A DNA stretch of 64,000 bases from Thermoplasmata archaeon (GTDB lineage Archaea; Thermoplasmatota; Thermoplasmata; Lutacidiplasmatales; UBA184). The notes beneath the pieces were generated by a model. The model searched no databases, was not told the origin of the DNA, and worked only from the letters and a program-made list of their open reading frames with translations. The translations under genes and the position numbers were made by a program. The stretch lies in the NCBI GenBank assembly GCA_021806135.1, contig JAJZYB010000001.1, forward strand, positions 62,001 to 126,000, read 5' to 3'. Below are positions 1 through 9,455 of this stretch, one piece after another (within the stretch, counting starts at the first letter, position 1; each line of letters opens with the position of its first letter).

Positions 1-355
1 ACTCCATGACCCCGGCCGCTTGGAGCGCCCGGGAGAGCTCCTGCTGCATCGTCTCGTAGCGCTCCTTCAGATGGTTCACCTGTCGCTCGAGGGCCTTCAC
101 CCGGACCTCGAGGGTCTCCTTCTCCTCGGTGAGGATCCCCTCCACCTCGCTGCGCCCCTTGGACTTCACCAAGAGGTTCCCCACGGACCGGTAGATGACG
201 GCATCCTCGGGGAGGGCCTTTAGCTCCTCCAGGGTGTGATTCGTCTCCCGGAGCTTCAGGTCCATCTGCCCGCGCTGCTGGTCGAGCACGTTCAGGTCCT
301 GCTGGAGGCGCTGGAACTGCCTGAGATCGTTCTGGAGCTTCGCGGGAAGAGCCAT
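1..355 (-). CDS. pfdB: Prefoldin beta subunit (partial, runs off the left edge)
   Basis: Minus-strand translation MALPAKLQNDLRQFQRLQQDLNVLDQQRGQMDLKLRETNHTLEELKALPEDAVIYRSVGNLLVKS..., a typical prefoldin beta coiled coil and core; not in the ORF track because it is truncated. Confidence 0.88.
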   Translation of the reverse strand, partial: MALPAKLQNDLRQFQRLQQDLNVLDQQRGQMDLKLRETNHTLEELKALPEDAVIYRSVGNLLVKSKGRSEVEGILTEEKETLEVRVKALERQVNHLKERYETMQQELSRALQAAGVME

Positions 356-473
356 GGGAGGCGGTCCATCAAGGGCCGCTACATAGCGTTTGGCTTCCGC
401 TGGCGCCGGGTCCCCCACGGCCGAGACCAGCGGAACCGGGTAAGGCCCGGTCCGCTCGCCCCACCGGGAGGTC

Positions 474-719
474 TCAGTGCGAACCGGGGGGAGCGAACCT
501 CTTCGACCCCGGGCTCGGGAAGAGGTCGTCCACCGACACGCGCTTCTGCTCCGCGTCGTAGGCGTAGACCACGCCAGGGGACTCGTCCTTCGTCGCGCGG
601 TGGCTCCCGTCGCAGAAGGGCTTGTTCCGGCTCAGGCCGCACTGGCAGACCGCCACCACCTTGTCGCCGATCTCGATGAGGGCAGGCCCGGTGGCGTCAT
701 GACGAATGATCCGACTCAT
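474..719 (-). CDS. CDGSH iron-sulfur domain protein
   Basis: [16 protein letters not shown] motif in an 81-aa ORF. Confidence 0.9.
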   Translation of the reverse strand: MSRIIRHDATGPALIEIGDKVVAVCQCGLSRNKPFCDGSHRATKDESPGVVYAYDAEQKRVSVDDLFPSPGSKRFAPPGSH

Positions 720-1066
720 GGTTCCTCGCGGGGGGACGAAGCCCTTGGGTTATTTGAACCGATACCGGGGTCGCCTGCCGGCGTTGACCCCGCGCGCTCC
801 CGGCTCCACCGGCCGACCTCCGCCCCCAGGGCGATCCACCGGAGGTGCGCGTTGAGGGTGGCCCGAAGGGCGGATGTGCTCGGGGCCACGATGTGGAGCC
901 GCAGGCCGCCATCCCCGTCGAGGGAGAGGCGGACCTCGCTGCGAGGCACGTCCCGCCCCTCCTCAGGGGCCAGGGAGGCGAAGAGCCGCCGGGAATCCTC
1001 AGGGGGGAGACCGGAGAGCGAGAGTTCGGCCCGCCACGGGCCGCTCCCCTCGGGGACCTCAGTCAA
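716..1066 (-). CDS. pcc1: KEOPS complex subunit Pcc1-like
   Basis: LASLAPEE...[37 protein letters not shown] resembles Pcc1; overlaps the downstream gene by a few nt. Confidence 0.72.
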   Translation of the reverse strand: MTEVPEGSGPWRAELSLSGLPPEDSRRLFASLAPEEGRDVPRSEVRLSLDGDGGLRLHIVAPSTSALRATLNAHLRWIALGAEVGRWSRERAGSTPAGDPGIGSNNPRASSPREEP

Positions 1067-2429
1067 AGCGTCCCCGCAGGCCGGTGAGGATCCGCTCGGT
1101 CTTCACCCGGGAGGCCTCCACGTACCGGGCCGGGTCCAACAGGCTCTTCACCGCGTCCGGGGGAAGGAACCGGCGGACCTGGGCGTCCCGGGCCGCCCGA
1201 CGGGCCAGCGGGACCACCGCGGCGGGCCCCAGTCCCCGGGTCAGGCCCCGGAGCAATTCGTGGGCAGAGGCCCGGGGAAGTCCCCGCTCGGTCAGGGCCA
1301 GCATGAGCGCCTCGGCCATGGTGCTCCCCTGCCCCCGGGCGAGGTTCTCCTGCATCCGGTCCCGGTCCACCTTGAGGCCGCCGATGATCCGGGTCAACCG
1401 GGCGAGCATGTCGTCCAGGAGCAGGACTGCGTGGGGGAGCAGGAAACGCTCATTGGCGGAGTTGGCCAGGTCCCGCTCGTGCCACTGGACCATGTTCTCC
1501 AGGGCCACCCCCGGCAGGCTCCGCAGGTAGCGGGCCAGGGAACTGACGTTCTCGGCGTTGATGGGGTTCCGCTTCTGGGCCATGGTGGAGGAGCCCACCT
1601 GGGCGGACTCGTCGAAGGGCTCCTGAACCTCGGCGAGCTCCGTCCTCTGCAGGTTCCGGACCTCCGTGGCCAGACGGTCACAACTGGAGGCGGCCAGGGC
1701 CGCCCATCCCAGGAACTCCGCCAGACGGTCCCGGCCCACCAGTTGGGTGGGGGCCTCCTCCCGCCCCAGGCCCAAACGGGTGAGGGTGCCGGACTCGATG
1801 GCCTCCGCCCGCTCCCCGAAGCCGGCTCCGGTCCCCACCGCCCCGGAGATCTTCCCCACCGCGAGCCGAGGGGCCATCTCGTCGAGCCGCTCCCGGTGGC
1901 GCAGGAACTCCAACAGGAAGCCGGTGAGCTTGTACCCGAAGGTGAAGGGGACCGCCTGCTGGCCATGCGTCCGGGCGACCATGGCGGTGGCCCGGTGCTC
2001 CCAGGCCTGACGATACAGGGCGGAGAGCAGGCTGTTCAGGTTCGAACGCAACAGTTCGACCGACCCCTTGAGCTCCAGCCCCAGTGCCGTGTCCAAGATG
2101 TCGTTGGAGGTGGCCCCGAAATGGACCCATCGCCCCGCCGGACCGCATCGCTCGGCCAGCGCCCGGGTCAGGGCCATGATGTCGTGCCGGGTCTCCCGCT
2201 CGAGAGCGTCGACCCGGGCCACGGAGACCCGCCGGCTATCGGCTGCCTTGCGGATGGCCCGCGCCTCGGATCCGGGGAAGAGCCCCGCTGCGGCGCTCGC
2301 CTCGGCCAGCGCCGCCTCCACCGAGAGCCACCGGTCCAGTCGGGCCCGGCGGGTGAACAGCCGGCGCGCCTCTGGCCGCCCGTACCGGAAGTCGAGCGGA
2401 CAGACCAGGTCCTCCCCCGGGGCCGGCAC
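1059..2429 (-). CDS. purB: Adenylosuccinate lyase
   Basis: GSSTMAQKRNPINAENV signature, HFGATSNDILDTA, THGQQAVPFTFGYK; GTG start chosen at 2429 (the 908-aa ORF extension is spurious). Confidence 0.92.
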   Translation of the reverse strand: MPAPGEDLVCPLDFRYGRPEARRLFTRRARLDRWLSVEAALAEASAAAGLFPGSEARAIRKAADSRRVSVARVDALERETRHDIMALTRALAERCGPAGRWVHFGATSNDILDTALGLELKGSVELLRSNLNSLLSALYRQAWEHRATAMVARTHGQQAVPFTFGYKLTGFLLEFLRHRERLDEMAPRLAVGKISGAVGTGAGFGERAEAIESGTLTRLGLGREEAPTQLVGRDRLAEFLGWAALAASSCDRLATEVRNLQRTELAEVQEPFDESAQVGSSTMAQKRNPINAENVSSLARYLRSLPGVALENMVQWHERDLANSANERFLLPHAVLLLDDMLARLTRIIGGLKVDRDRMQENLARGQGSTMAEALMLALTERGLPRASAHELLRGLTRGLGPAAVVPLARRAARDAQVRRFLPPDAVKSLLDPARYVEASRVKTERILTGLRGRFD

Positions 2430-2495
2430 AGGGAAGGAGACCCCCGTCGGGTTATAAGAGACGCTCCCGCTGGCGCCCGGGAAGAGGCTTCCCCG

Positions 2496-3569
2496 ATGGG
2501 TCGCGTGGTCGTCGCGCTGGGGGGAAACGCGTTGAACCGCGCGGGGGAGGCCGGGACCTACGAGGGGACCCGCGCCCACGTCCGGGAGACGGTTCGGCCA
2601 CTGCTCTCCCTCCTTCAGGCCGGGCATCAACTCGTGCTGACGCACGGGAACGGCCCCCAGGTGGGCGCCCTGCTGCTCCAGCAGGATGCCACCCGACGCG
2701 AGGTCCCTCCGCTCCCGCTGGACGTGCTGGGGGCCATGAGCCAGGGATGGATCGGCTATCTGATCCAGCAGGAGCTCGCTTCCGGCATCCGTGCCCTGAG
2801 GCTCCCCCACCGGGTGATCGTGCTCTTGACCCGGACCGAGGTCTCCGCCGACGATCCATCCTTCCACCACCCGAGTAAGCCGGTCGGCCACTTCTATCCC
2901 GAGAACGAGGCCCGTCTCCTGGGAAAGCAGAAGGGATGGACCTTCGTGGACGACACGGCGCGGGGGGGATGGCGGCGGGTGGTGGCCTCCCCTCTGCCCC
3001 GGAACGTGCTCGAGGCTCCCTGGCTGAAGGCCCTCCTCGCGGCCCGGGCGGTCCCGCCCTTCGTGGCCATCCTTGCCGGGGGGGGAGGGGTCCCGGTGGT
3101 GCGGGCGGACAAGGGCCAGTGGGCCGGGGTCGAGGCCGTCATCGACAAGGACCGGACCGCGGCACTTCTGGCCCATCTCCTCAAGGCCGAGACGTTGGCG
3201 ATCGTCACGGATGTCCCGGCGGTCCTGGTGGGATTCCGGACCCCCCATCCTCGCCCCCTGGGCAACGTGGGACCCCGGGAACTCCGGCACCACCTGGAGG
3301 ACGGAGAGTTCGGCGAGGGGAGCATGCGCCCGAAGGTGGAGGCCGCGCTGGACTTCATCTCCCGGGGAGGGGCGCGCGCGGTCATCACCGACATCCTCTC
3401 CTTGCCGGAAGCGCTGAAGGGGAGGGCCGGGACGATCCTGACGTCCGGGGGGGGCCGGGGGGGCCTCTCCTCCGCCCGACCGGTCAACCCGGCGCCAGAC
3501 GCCCGTCGGAGAGCTCGAACTCGGCCCCGCAGTCCAGGCACCGCCGGAAGCAGTGGACGTCTCCGCTGA
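2496..3569 (+). CDS. arcC: Carbamate kinase
   Basis: VVALGGNALNRAGEAGTYE..., LTHGNGPQVG, FVDDTARGGWRRVVASPLP, VIDKDRTAALLA; the C-terminal tail after GTILTSGGGRGG looks non-homologous. Confidence 0.88.
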   Translation: MGRVVVALGGNALNRAGEAGTYEGTRAHVRETVRPLLSLLQAGHQLVLTHGNGPQVGALLLQQDATRREVPPLPLDVLGAMSQGWIGYLIQQELASGIRALRLPHRVIVLLTRTEVSADDPSFHHPSKPVGHFYPENEARLLGKQKGWTFVDDTARGGWRRVVASPLPRNVLEAPWLKALLAARAVPPFVAILAGGGGVPVVRADKGQWAGVEAVIDKDRTAALLAHLLKAETLAIVTDVPAVLVGFRTPHPRPLGNVGPRELRHHLEDGEFGEGSMRPKVEAALDFISRGGARAVITDILSLPEALKGRAGTILTSGGGRGGLSSARPVNPAPDARRRARTRPRSPGTAGSSGRLR

Positions 3570-3633
3570 TCGGTCCGGTGAGCGGTCCCCCGCACTCCGG
3601 ACAGCTCCGCCCGCCAGGGGAATCCTGCTCCAC
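3484..3633 (-). CDS. Small zinc-ribbon protein (about 49 aa)
   Basis: Minus-strand VEQDSPGGRSCPECGGPLTGPISGDVHCFRRCLDCGAEFELSDGRLAPG*; CPEC...CLDC knuckles; not in the ORF track; start uncertain. Confidence 0.6.
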   Translation of the reverse strand: MEQDSPGGRSCPECGGPLTGPISGDVHCFRRCLDCGAEFELSDGRLAPG

Positions 3634-3726
3634 CAAGCCCCCCACCTGTGGTGGAGGAGGGCGAGAGGACCTTTGGAGCTTCCGCTCACTACGGAGGGTT
3701 GGGGTCCCCGTTCCGCCGCAATGGTC

Positions 3727-4518
3727 TTACCAAGGACCTCCGAGAGGTCTGTCCGTTCGAAGGAGCCGTTGGATGCCGGACCCATACTGAAAGGCCTTCT
3801 TGGGTCTCCCGGCGAGCGAGGACGGAAGCCCCAGGGCCACCGCCACCTTCCTCAGCAGCGCTTTCGGTTCCCCGGGTCCACGCCGGGCCTCCCAGGGCAC
3901 ATTGGCCAGAGCCTCGATGACCCCGCGGGAAAGATACGGCGCCGAGAGGAGCTTGCCGAGCCGCCGCGCCATGGAGCCGGTGAAAGGGAAGTCCACGTGG
4001 AACAGCTGGAGGAGATCCTCCTGCGCCCGTTTCGCCAGGGCAGCCCCGGTGAGCAGCCGGTAATGGGCGTACCCCAGGAAGAGCTCGTCCGCGCCTTGTC
4101 CGCAGAGGACCCGCTCCCATCGGGAATGGCGGAGGGCGAGCGAGAGCGCGGTCTGGACCGCCAGGGACGTGGGGGTGAGCGCCGGTGCGGTCCGCCCCAG
4201 GTCTCCGGCGGTCTCCCGTACCTCGGAAGGGGATAGGACCGCGGTCGATAGGGGCAGGCCCAGGATGGAGGCTCCCTCAGAGGCGGAGGCAAGGTCCTGG
4301 GACCCCGGAAGTCCGACCACCAAGAGCTCCAACGGGATCCCGGCCTTGGCGAGAAGGTGGGCGAGGAGAGAGGAGTCCAACCCCCCCGAGAAGAGCAAGG
4401 AGACCGGCCCGCCCCTCGCGGCGTCAAGCACGGCATCCTGGAGCGCCTCCCCCAGCGTGCTCACCCAGGCCTCCTCGGCCGCGGCTCCGGAAGGGACGGG
4501 CGGGGACGGAGGCTCCAT
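3727..4518 (-). CDS. Asparagine-synthase-like ATP-pyrophosphatase domain protein (no glutaminase domain)
   Basis: SLLFSGGLDSSLLAHLL PP-loop, LCGQGADELFLGY; standalone synthetase-type domain. Confidence 0.82.
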   Translation of the reverse strand: MEPPSPPVPSGAAAEEAWVSTLGEALQDAVLDAARGGPVSLLFSGGLDSSLLAHLLAKAGIPLELLVVGLPGSQDLASASEGASILGLPLSTAVLSPSEVRETAGDLGRTAPALTPTSLAVQTALSLALRHSRWERVLCGQGADELFLGYAHYRLLTGAALAKRAQEDLLQLFHVDFPFTGSMARRLGKLLSAPYLSRGVIEALANVPWEARRGPGEPKALLRKVAVALGLPSSLAGRPKKAFQYGSGIQRLLRTDRPLGGPW

Positions 4519-4553
4519 GTGGCCGTGCCGGTATCCTCCTCGGGGTTTGACCA

Positions 4554-5138
4554 TTGCCGGAACCGTCGCGATCGGGCCGGTCCCCCCGGGGAGAGGTCTG
4601 GACCAGCCGACGCTATGCCACCCCCATCGTCACTCCGGCGGTGGCCGTGGATGGGGCGGTCTTCTCGGGAAAGAGCGTGCTCCTGGTCCGCCGACGCCAT
4701 GCCCCATTCGCCGGCCGCTGGGTGCTGCCCGGAGGCTTCGTTATGCCCGGGGAGACGCTCGAGCACGCCGTGGTCCGGGAGGTCCGGGAGGAGACCGGGA
4801 TCGCCTTCGTCCCCCGGGGCCTCGTGGGGGCCTACTCGGACCCCCGGCGGGACCCCCGCGGCTGTGTGCTCTCGGTCTCGTACTGGGGGACGGTCCCCTC
4901 CGGGCGGCCCCGGGGGGGAGACGATGCCCGGGAGGCCCGGTTCTGGCCGGTATCCAAGCTCCCGGCGCTCGGTTTTGACCACCGGAAGATCCTAACCGAT
5001 GCGTTGTACTGTGTCCGACGCGCCGCAGGAAACGGACCGGAGGCCCACAGGCCACCGCGGAGGGAGGGGGCTCGCCAGGAGACTCGTTCGACCGGCATCC
5101 GCGCTGGGGGCGAAGCATTTAAGCGCACCCGACAATAG
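4554..5138 (+). CDS. NUDIX hydrolase
   Basis: GGFVMPGETLEHAVVREVREETGI matches the Nudix box; start uncertain (TTG or further downstream). Confidence 0.88.
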   Translation: MPEPSRSGRSPRGEVWTSRRYATPIVTPAVAVDGAVFSGKSVLLVRRRHAPFAGRWVLPGGFVMPGETLEHAVVREVREETGIAFVPRGLVGAYSDPRRDPRGCVLSVSYWGTVPSGRPRGGDDAREARFWPVSKLPALGFDHRKILTDALYCVRRAAGNGPEAHRPPRREGARQETRSTGIRAGGEAFKRTRQ

Positions 5139-5182
5139 TTCCCTTGGTCGAGACCTCCCTCGTGGGAGGGAGACCCTTGTCC

Positions 5183-5911
5183 ATGGCTTCTACCTCCACA
5201 GGTGGGAAGGTTCCCCGGATCCGGACCTATGTGGACGGCCTCGACGAGAAGATCGAGGGGGGCATCCCCCAGGGACAGGTGGTCATGGTGGCCGGGGAAC
5301 CGGGGACCCTCAAGAGCAGCTTCGCCTTCCACGTGGCCTACCACAACGCCCTGAAGGAGGGGCGCAAGGCCCTCTACATCACCATGGAGCAGTCCCGGGA
5401 GAGCCTGCTCCAGAACATGGCCGGCCTCGGGATGGACATCGCGCCGGTGGCCGGGAAGCTTTCCATCGTGGACATCGGGCTCATCCGCAAGAACCTGGAC
5501 GTGCTGGACCGCCGCTCCTGGATCGAGGTCCTGAAGATGTACGCCCGCAACATGCGGGAGAGCCAGGGGTACGAGCTCCTGGTGCTGGATTCCCTGCAGG
5601 TGCTGGAGACCCTCTCCGAGTTCCAGCACCCCCGGGCCGACCTCTTCCAGTTCTTCGAATGGATCCGGGGCCTGGGGGTCACCGGGCTCATCATCCTGGA
5701 GGTCCGCCCTGAGGCCCGGGACTTCGGGAGCTACGGGGAGGACTACCTCTCGGACGGCATCGTCCACCTGATGATGTCCCGGATCAACGAGGAGACGATC
5801 CAGCGCCGGCTCCGGGTGGTGAAGATGCGCTCCACGAACCACTCCACCAACCTGTACAGCCTTCTCCTCGAAAAGGGGAAGTTCCGCATTGCCCGCGTCA
5901 TCTCCACCTGA
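5183..5911 (+). CDS. KaiC-like RecA-superfamily ATPase, single domain
   Basis: GLDEKIEGGIPQGQVVMVAGEPGTLKSSFAFHVAYHNA Walker A, YELLVLDSLQVLE Walker B; TATA-like catttaag about 5116-5123. Confidence 0.85.
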   Translation: MASTSTGGKVPRIRTYVDGLDEKIEGGIPQGQVVMVAGEPGTLKSSFAFHVAYHNALKEGRKALYITMEQSRESLLQNMAGLGMDIAPVAGKLSIVDIGLIRKNLDVLDRRSWIEVLKMYARNMRESQGYELLVLDSLQVLETLSEFQHPRADLFQFFEWIRGLGVTGLIILEVRPEARDFGSYGEDYLSDGIVHLMMSRINEETIQRRLRVVKMRSTNHSTNLYSLLLEKGKFRIARVIST

Positions 5912-6584
5912 CCGTGCCTCCCCCACGCCCCGGCGGGCGGTCTTCCTGGACCGCGACGGGACTCTCAACGTGGACCTCCATTACCTGAAGGATCCCGAAC
6001 GGCTCGAGCTCCACCGGGGCGTGGGGGAGGGACTGCGCCGTCTGAAGGGGGCCGGGTACCTCCTCCTCGTGGTGACCAACCAGTCCGGGGTGGCCCGCGG
6101 GCTCTACACCGTGAAGGATGTTGAGGCCATCCATGCGCGGCTGCTCCAGAGGCTCACCGCCGAGGGGGCAAGCGTCGATGGCTTCTACTACTGCCCCCAC
6201 GCTCCCGAGGAGGGATGCGCCTGCCGCAAGCCGGGGGTGGCGCTCTTCCAACAGGCGGCCCGGGAGTGGAACCTCGACCTTGCCCGGTGCGTCGTGCTGG
6301 GAGACCGCTACCTGGACGTGGAGGCCGGCCGGCGCCTGGGCATGCTCACCGCCTACGTGCCGGAGCCCGGCTCGGAGGGGGAGTATGCGGAGGAACGGCC
6401 TCGGGCGCTGGCCGAGGCCGATCTGGTGGCCGCCTCCTTCCTGGAGGCGGTTGAGGGCATCCTTCAGCGGGTGGGGAAGGATTCGGACCTCCCCGGGGAC
6501 GTGTCGGTCCCCCACGCCGGAAGAGCCGGCTCGATGGACCAGCGGACCGCGGGAGGGACGCGCAAGGACAGCCTTGCCGGCTGA
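5889..6584 (+). CDS. HAD-superfamily HisB-N/GmhB-type phosphatase
   Basis: VFLDRDGTLNVD, VVTNQSGVARG, YYCPHAPEEGCACRKP (Cys/His zinc loop), VLGDRYLDVEAG. Confidence 0.88.
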   Translation: MPASSPPDRASPTPRRAVFLDRDGTLNVDLHYLKDPERLELHRGVGEGLRRLKGAGYLLLVVTNQSGVARGLYTVKDVEAIHARLLQRLTAEGASVDGFYYCPHAPEEGCACRKPGVALFQQAAREWNLDLARCVVLGDRYLDVEAGRRLGMLTAYVPEPGSEGEYAEERPRALAEADLVAASFLEAVEGILQRVGKDSDLPGDVSVPHAGRAGSMDQRTAGGTRKDSLAG

Positions 6585-6892
6585 TGGACGCCCTCCACGA
6601 TCTCGTGGAGCCCGTGCCCCGGAGCGGTAAGCCCGTAGCCCGAGCGCCGCGGTTCTCCCGGGAGGACCACCCGGGTGATGAGCCCGGCCCGGACGAACCC
6701 CGTGAGAAGGCTCTGGAGGCTCTTCGGCGATATCTTCAGTCCACGCTGAAGCTCCGTGAACCGTAGCCGGCCACCACGATGGAGGACGTGGAGCAGTTCC
6801 AAGGCGTGTCGCCGCCCTAAGAGCGCCAGGATGGGACGGAGGTCCGCCCGGTTCCCTGCCGGTTCGGCCTCCTCACCCCCTGCACGGACCAT
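6464..6892 (-). CDS. HxlR-type winged-helix transcriptional regulator
   Basis: ILALLGRRHALELLHVLHRGGRLRFTELQRGLKISPKSLQSLLTGFVRAGLITR. Confidence 0.72.
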   Translation of the reverse strand: MVRAGGEEAEPAGNRADLRPILALLGRRHALELLHVLHRGGRLRFTELQRGLKISPKSLQSLLTGFVRAGLITRVVLPGEPRRSGYGLTAPGHGLHEIVEGVHQPARLSLRVPPAVRWSIEPALPAWGTDTSPGRSESFPTR

Positions 6893-6935
6893 GGGAGCGG
6901 AAAGCCCCTGCGGGCTATCCCTACCGGGACCGGGG

Positions 6936-7775
6936 CTATCCGGTCACGGGGGGGGACGGAGCGGGCGTGGCCCCAGGGATCCCCGCGAACTCCATCACCG
7001 TCATGCCGGCCGCCTCCCAGACCTGTCCCTCCGAGACCACCTTCCCTTTCGGCCGCTCCCCGAGGGCCCCCAAGAGGGTGAACAGGGGTAGGAGGTCGCC
7101 CTCCGGCGCCGCGATCCGCCACCGGTCCCGGGGGAAGGCGAGGAGCTCCTGCACCCGGCCCCCAACCGCCAGTTCCGCGATCTCCGATTCGATCCGGGCC
7201 CCCTCCACCCAGCTCCCGGTGGATCCCATCCGGATCCGGTCCAGCCGGTGGGTGATGGAGCCGGTCGCCACCAAGATCATCCGACGGGGGTCGCCACTGA
7301 GCTCGGTGCCGAGGACCCGGCCCAGTCTCAGGTGGTCCTCGGGCGAGCGCCGGGCGATGGAGAGCGGGAGCACGGGCACACGAGCCCCGGGGAGAAGATT
7401 CATCAACGGTGCCCAGGCGCCATGGTCCAGCCCCCAATCCTCTGTGACCAATACCGGTAGGGCGGCCCTTTCCGCCGACTCGGCCAGCCGCCGGGCCAGT
7501 ACCGGGTCGCCGGGGGGTCGGTACGCCACCTGATGGAGCGCGGGGGGGAACCCGGAGAAGTCGTAGACCTGACGGGGGCGCTCGCTTCCGTCCACCTGCC
7601 AGCCGGGGCCCGTCATCCAGTGAGGGGAGACGACCACCACCCCCTCCGGGCGCGTCCTCTCCTCCAGATGAAGGCCTCGGAGGGTCCGCACCGCCTCCTC
7701 CCCGGCCCCTCCGAACAGCCCGGGATCGATGAGGTTCGGGGCGTTCGGGACGTAAAGGGCGAGGACCAGGGGCAT
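6936..7775 (-). CDS. Class III extradiol dioxygenase (LigB/DODA-like)
   Basis: VVVSPHWMT, LVTEDWGLDHGAWAPLMNLLPGARVPVLPLSI. Confidence 0.82.
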   Translation of the reverse strand: MPLVLALYVPNAPNLIDPGLFGGAGEEAVRTLRGLHLEERTRPEGVVVVSPHWMTGPGWQVDGSERPRQVYDFSGFPPALHQVAYRPPGDPVLARRLAESAERAALPVLVTEDWGLDHGAWAPLMNLLPGARVPVLPLSIARRSPEDHLRLGRVLGTELSGDPRRMILVATGSITHRLDRIRMGSTGSWVEGARIESEIAELAVGGRVQELLAFPRDRWRIAAPEGDLLPLFTLLGALGERPKGKVVSEGQVWEAAGMTVMEFAGIPGATPAPSPPVTG

Positions 7776-7920
7776 GGGACGGACCAGGCCCCGGGCCGAG
7801 AAAACCCTTCAGAACCCGGCGGGGATGCGGGCCACCTTCCGGAGAGCGACCGGCAGGCAGCGGGGGCCTCGTTCCGGCCGGGAGCGCCACCCGACTCGGC
7901 CCGGGGAGGGTTTCCCCCGG

Positions 7921-7930
7921 GTTTTTATAC
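7921..7930 (+). promoter_or_regulatory. TATA-like element upstream of the DUF92 gene
   Basis: gtttttatac about 35 nt upstream of the TTG at 7963; short-leader promoter. Confidence 0.5.
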
Positions 7931-7962
7931 CCGGAGAGAGGCCCACGCCAGGGGCCGCCGCG

Positions 7963-8742
7963 TTGTCCACCCTGGCCTATACGCTGCCCGCCGCGCCGGG
8001 CGGGCTGGAAGGCCTCATCGTCGCGGGAGTGGTCACCACCCTCCTCGCCGGGCTCTCGGTCCGGGCGCGGGCCCTGACCCTTCCCGCAGCCGCGGTGGCC
8101 ATGGCCTTCGGCTGGGCCATCCTCTTCCTGGGGGGGATACCGTATCTCGCCCTGCTCATCCTCTTCGTGCTCGCCGGCACCCTGGCCACCCGCTACGGCT
8201 GGGCGGAGAAGCAGGCCCGGAAGCTCGCCGAAGGGCGGGATGGTCAACGGGGGGTCTCCAACGTGCTGGCCCACATCCTCGTCCCGCTGGGGATCACGGC
8301 CCTTCTACCCTTCAACCCCATCCTCGCCACCAGCGGGCTGGCGCCATTCGTCTACGTGTCCGCCCTCGCCTGCGGCACGGCCGACACCTTCGCATCGGAG
8401 TTCGGGGTGCTATCGGGAAGGGCCTACAGCATCCTCACCCTCCGGCCAGTCCTGGCCGGCACCAACGGAGGCGTCAGCCCGGGGGGGGAGCTCTGGGCCT
8501 TCCTCGGGGCCTTGGTCACCCTGACGGTGGGGTCGGGCTTCTTCTTCCTGTTGGGCTCGGGGCTCGCCACCTCCGCCGCTGTCTGGTTCGTGGGGGGCAC
8601 CCTCCTGGGCTTCCTGGGCTGCCAGATCGACAGCGTCCTGGGCCTCACGCTCGAGAACCGGGGCTATCTCGGGAAGGGATCGGTGAACTTCCTGGCCATG
8701 CTCATCACCGCCCTGGTGGCGGTCGGATGGCTCAAGGCATGA
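7963..8742 (+). CDS. DUF92 family membrane protein (TMEM19/VTE6-like)
   Basis: VRARALTLPAAAVAMAFGWAILF, CGTADTFASEFGVLSG, GTNGGVSPGGELWAFLGA. Confidence 0.85.
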   Translation: MSTLAYTLPAAPGGLEGLIVAGVVTTLLAGLSVRARALTLPAAAVAMAFGWAILFLGGIPYLALLILFVLAGTLATRYGWAEKQARKLAEGRDGQRGVSNVLAHILVPLGITALLPFNPILATSGLAPFVYVSALACGTADTFASEFGVLSGRAYSILTLRPVLAGTNGGVSPGGELWAFLGALVTLTVGSGFFFLLGSGLATSAAVWFVGGTLLGFLGCQIDSVLGLTLENRGYLGKGSVNFLAMLITALVAVGWLKA

Positions 8743-9443
8743 AGGCCCGACGCGTGGACGGCGGGGCGGTGGTCCTCCTTTCGGGAGGGATGGACTCCGC
8801 CACCAGCCTCGCGGTGGCGCGACGGGACGAATCCGGGCCGCTGCGGACCCTCAGCCTCTCTTACGGACAGCGACACCATCGGGAACTGAGGGCGGCGCGG
8901 GCACTGGCCCGATACTTCGCGGTCGACGAACCCATCGAGCTCACGGTCCCCTTCGCCCCCCTCGCGCCTTCGGCCATCACCAGGAGGGGGCTTCTTCCCC
9001 GGGACCGGTCGCTCCAGGAGATCGGGAAGGGCATCCCTGCCACGTACGTCCCTGGGCGGAACACCGTCTTCCTCGCCCTGGCCCTCTCCCTGGCGGAAAG
9101 CCGGCGGGCGGACGCGATCTACCTGGGGATCAACGCCGTGGACTACTCCGGATATCCAGACTGCCGCCCCGAGTACCTGGACGCCTTCCGCCGGCTGGCG
9201 GCCCTGGCCACGGCCCGGGGGGTGGAGGAGCACTGGACCCCCCGGCTGGTCGCCCCTTTGCTCCGTCTCTCGAAGGCCGGGATCGTCCGCCTGGGGGAGC
9301 GCCTGGGCGTCCCCTGGGACCGGACCTGGAGCTGCTACGCCGGCGGGGCCCGCCCCTGCGGACGATGCGACTCCTGCCTGCTCCGGGCCCGGGGGTTCCG
9401 CGAGGCGAGAGTGACGGACCCCCTCCTCAAGGACCCCGCCTGA
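8739..9443 (+). CDS. queC: 7-cyano-7-deazaguanine synthase
   Basis: VVLLSGGMDSATSLAVA, FVPGRN-like YVPGRNTVFLALA, CYAGGARPCGRCDSCLLRARGF; ATGA overlap with the upstream gene. Confidence 0.93.
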   Translation: MKARRVDGGAVVLLSGGMDSATSLAVARRDESGPLRTLSLSYGQRHHRELRAARALARYFAVDEPIELTVPFAPLAPSAITRRGLLPRDRSLQEIGKGIPATYVPGRNTVFLALALSLAESRRADAIYLGINAVDYSGYPDCRPEYLDAFRRLAALATARGVEEHWTPRLVAPLLRLSKAGIVRLGERLGVPWDRTWSCYAGGARPCGRCDSCLLRARGFREARVTDPLLKDPA

Positions 9444-9455
9444 GGACGAACCCCC

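Noticed and set aside
477-3569. 1030-aa and 908-aa (1059-3785, minus) ORFs as giant proteins
   Set aside because: Only 2496-3569 (+) and 1059-2429 (-) show family signatures; the remainder is GC-driven open frame antisense to real genes.
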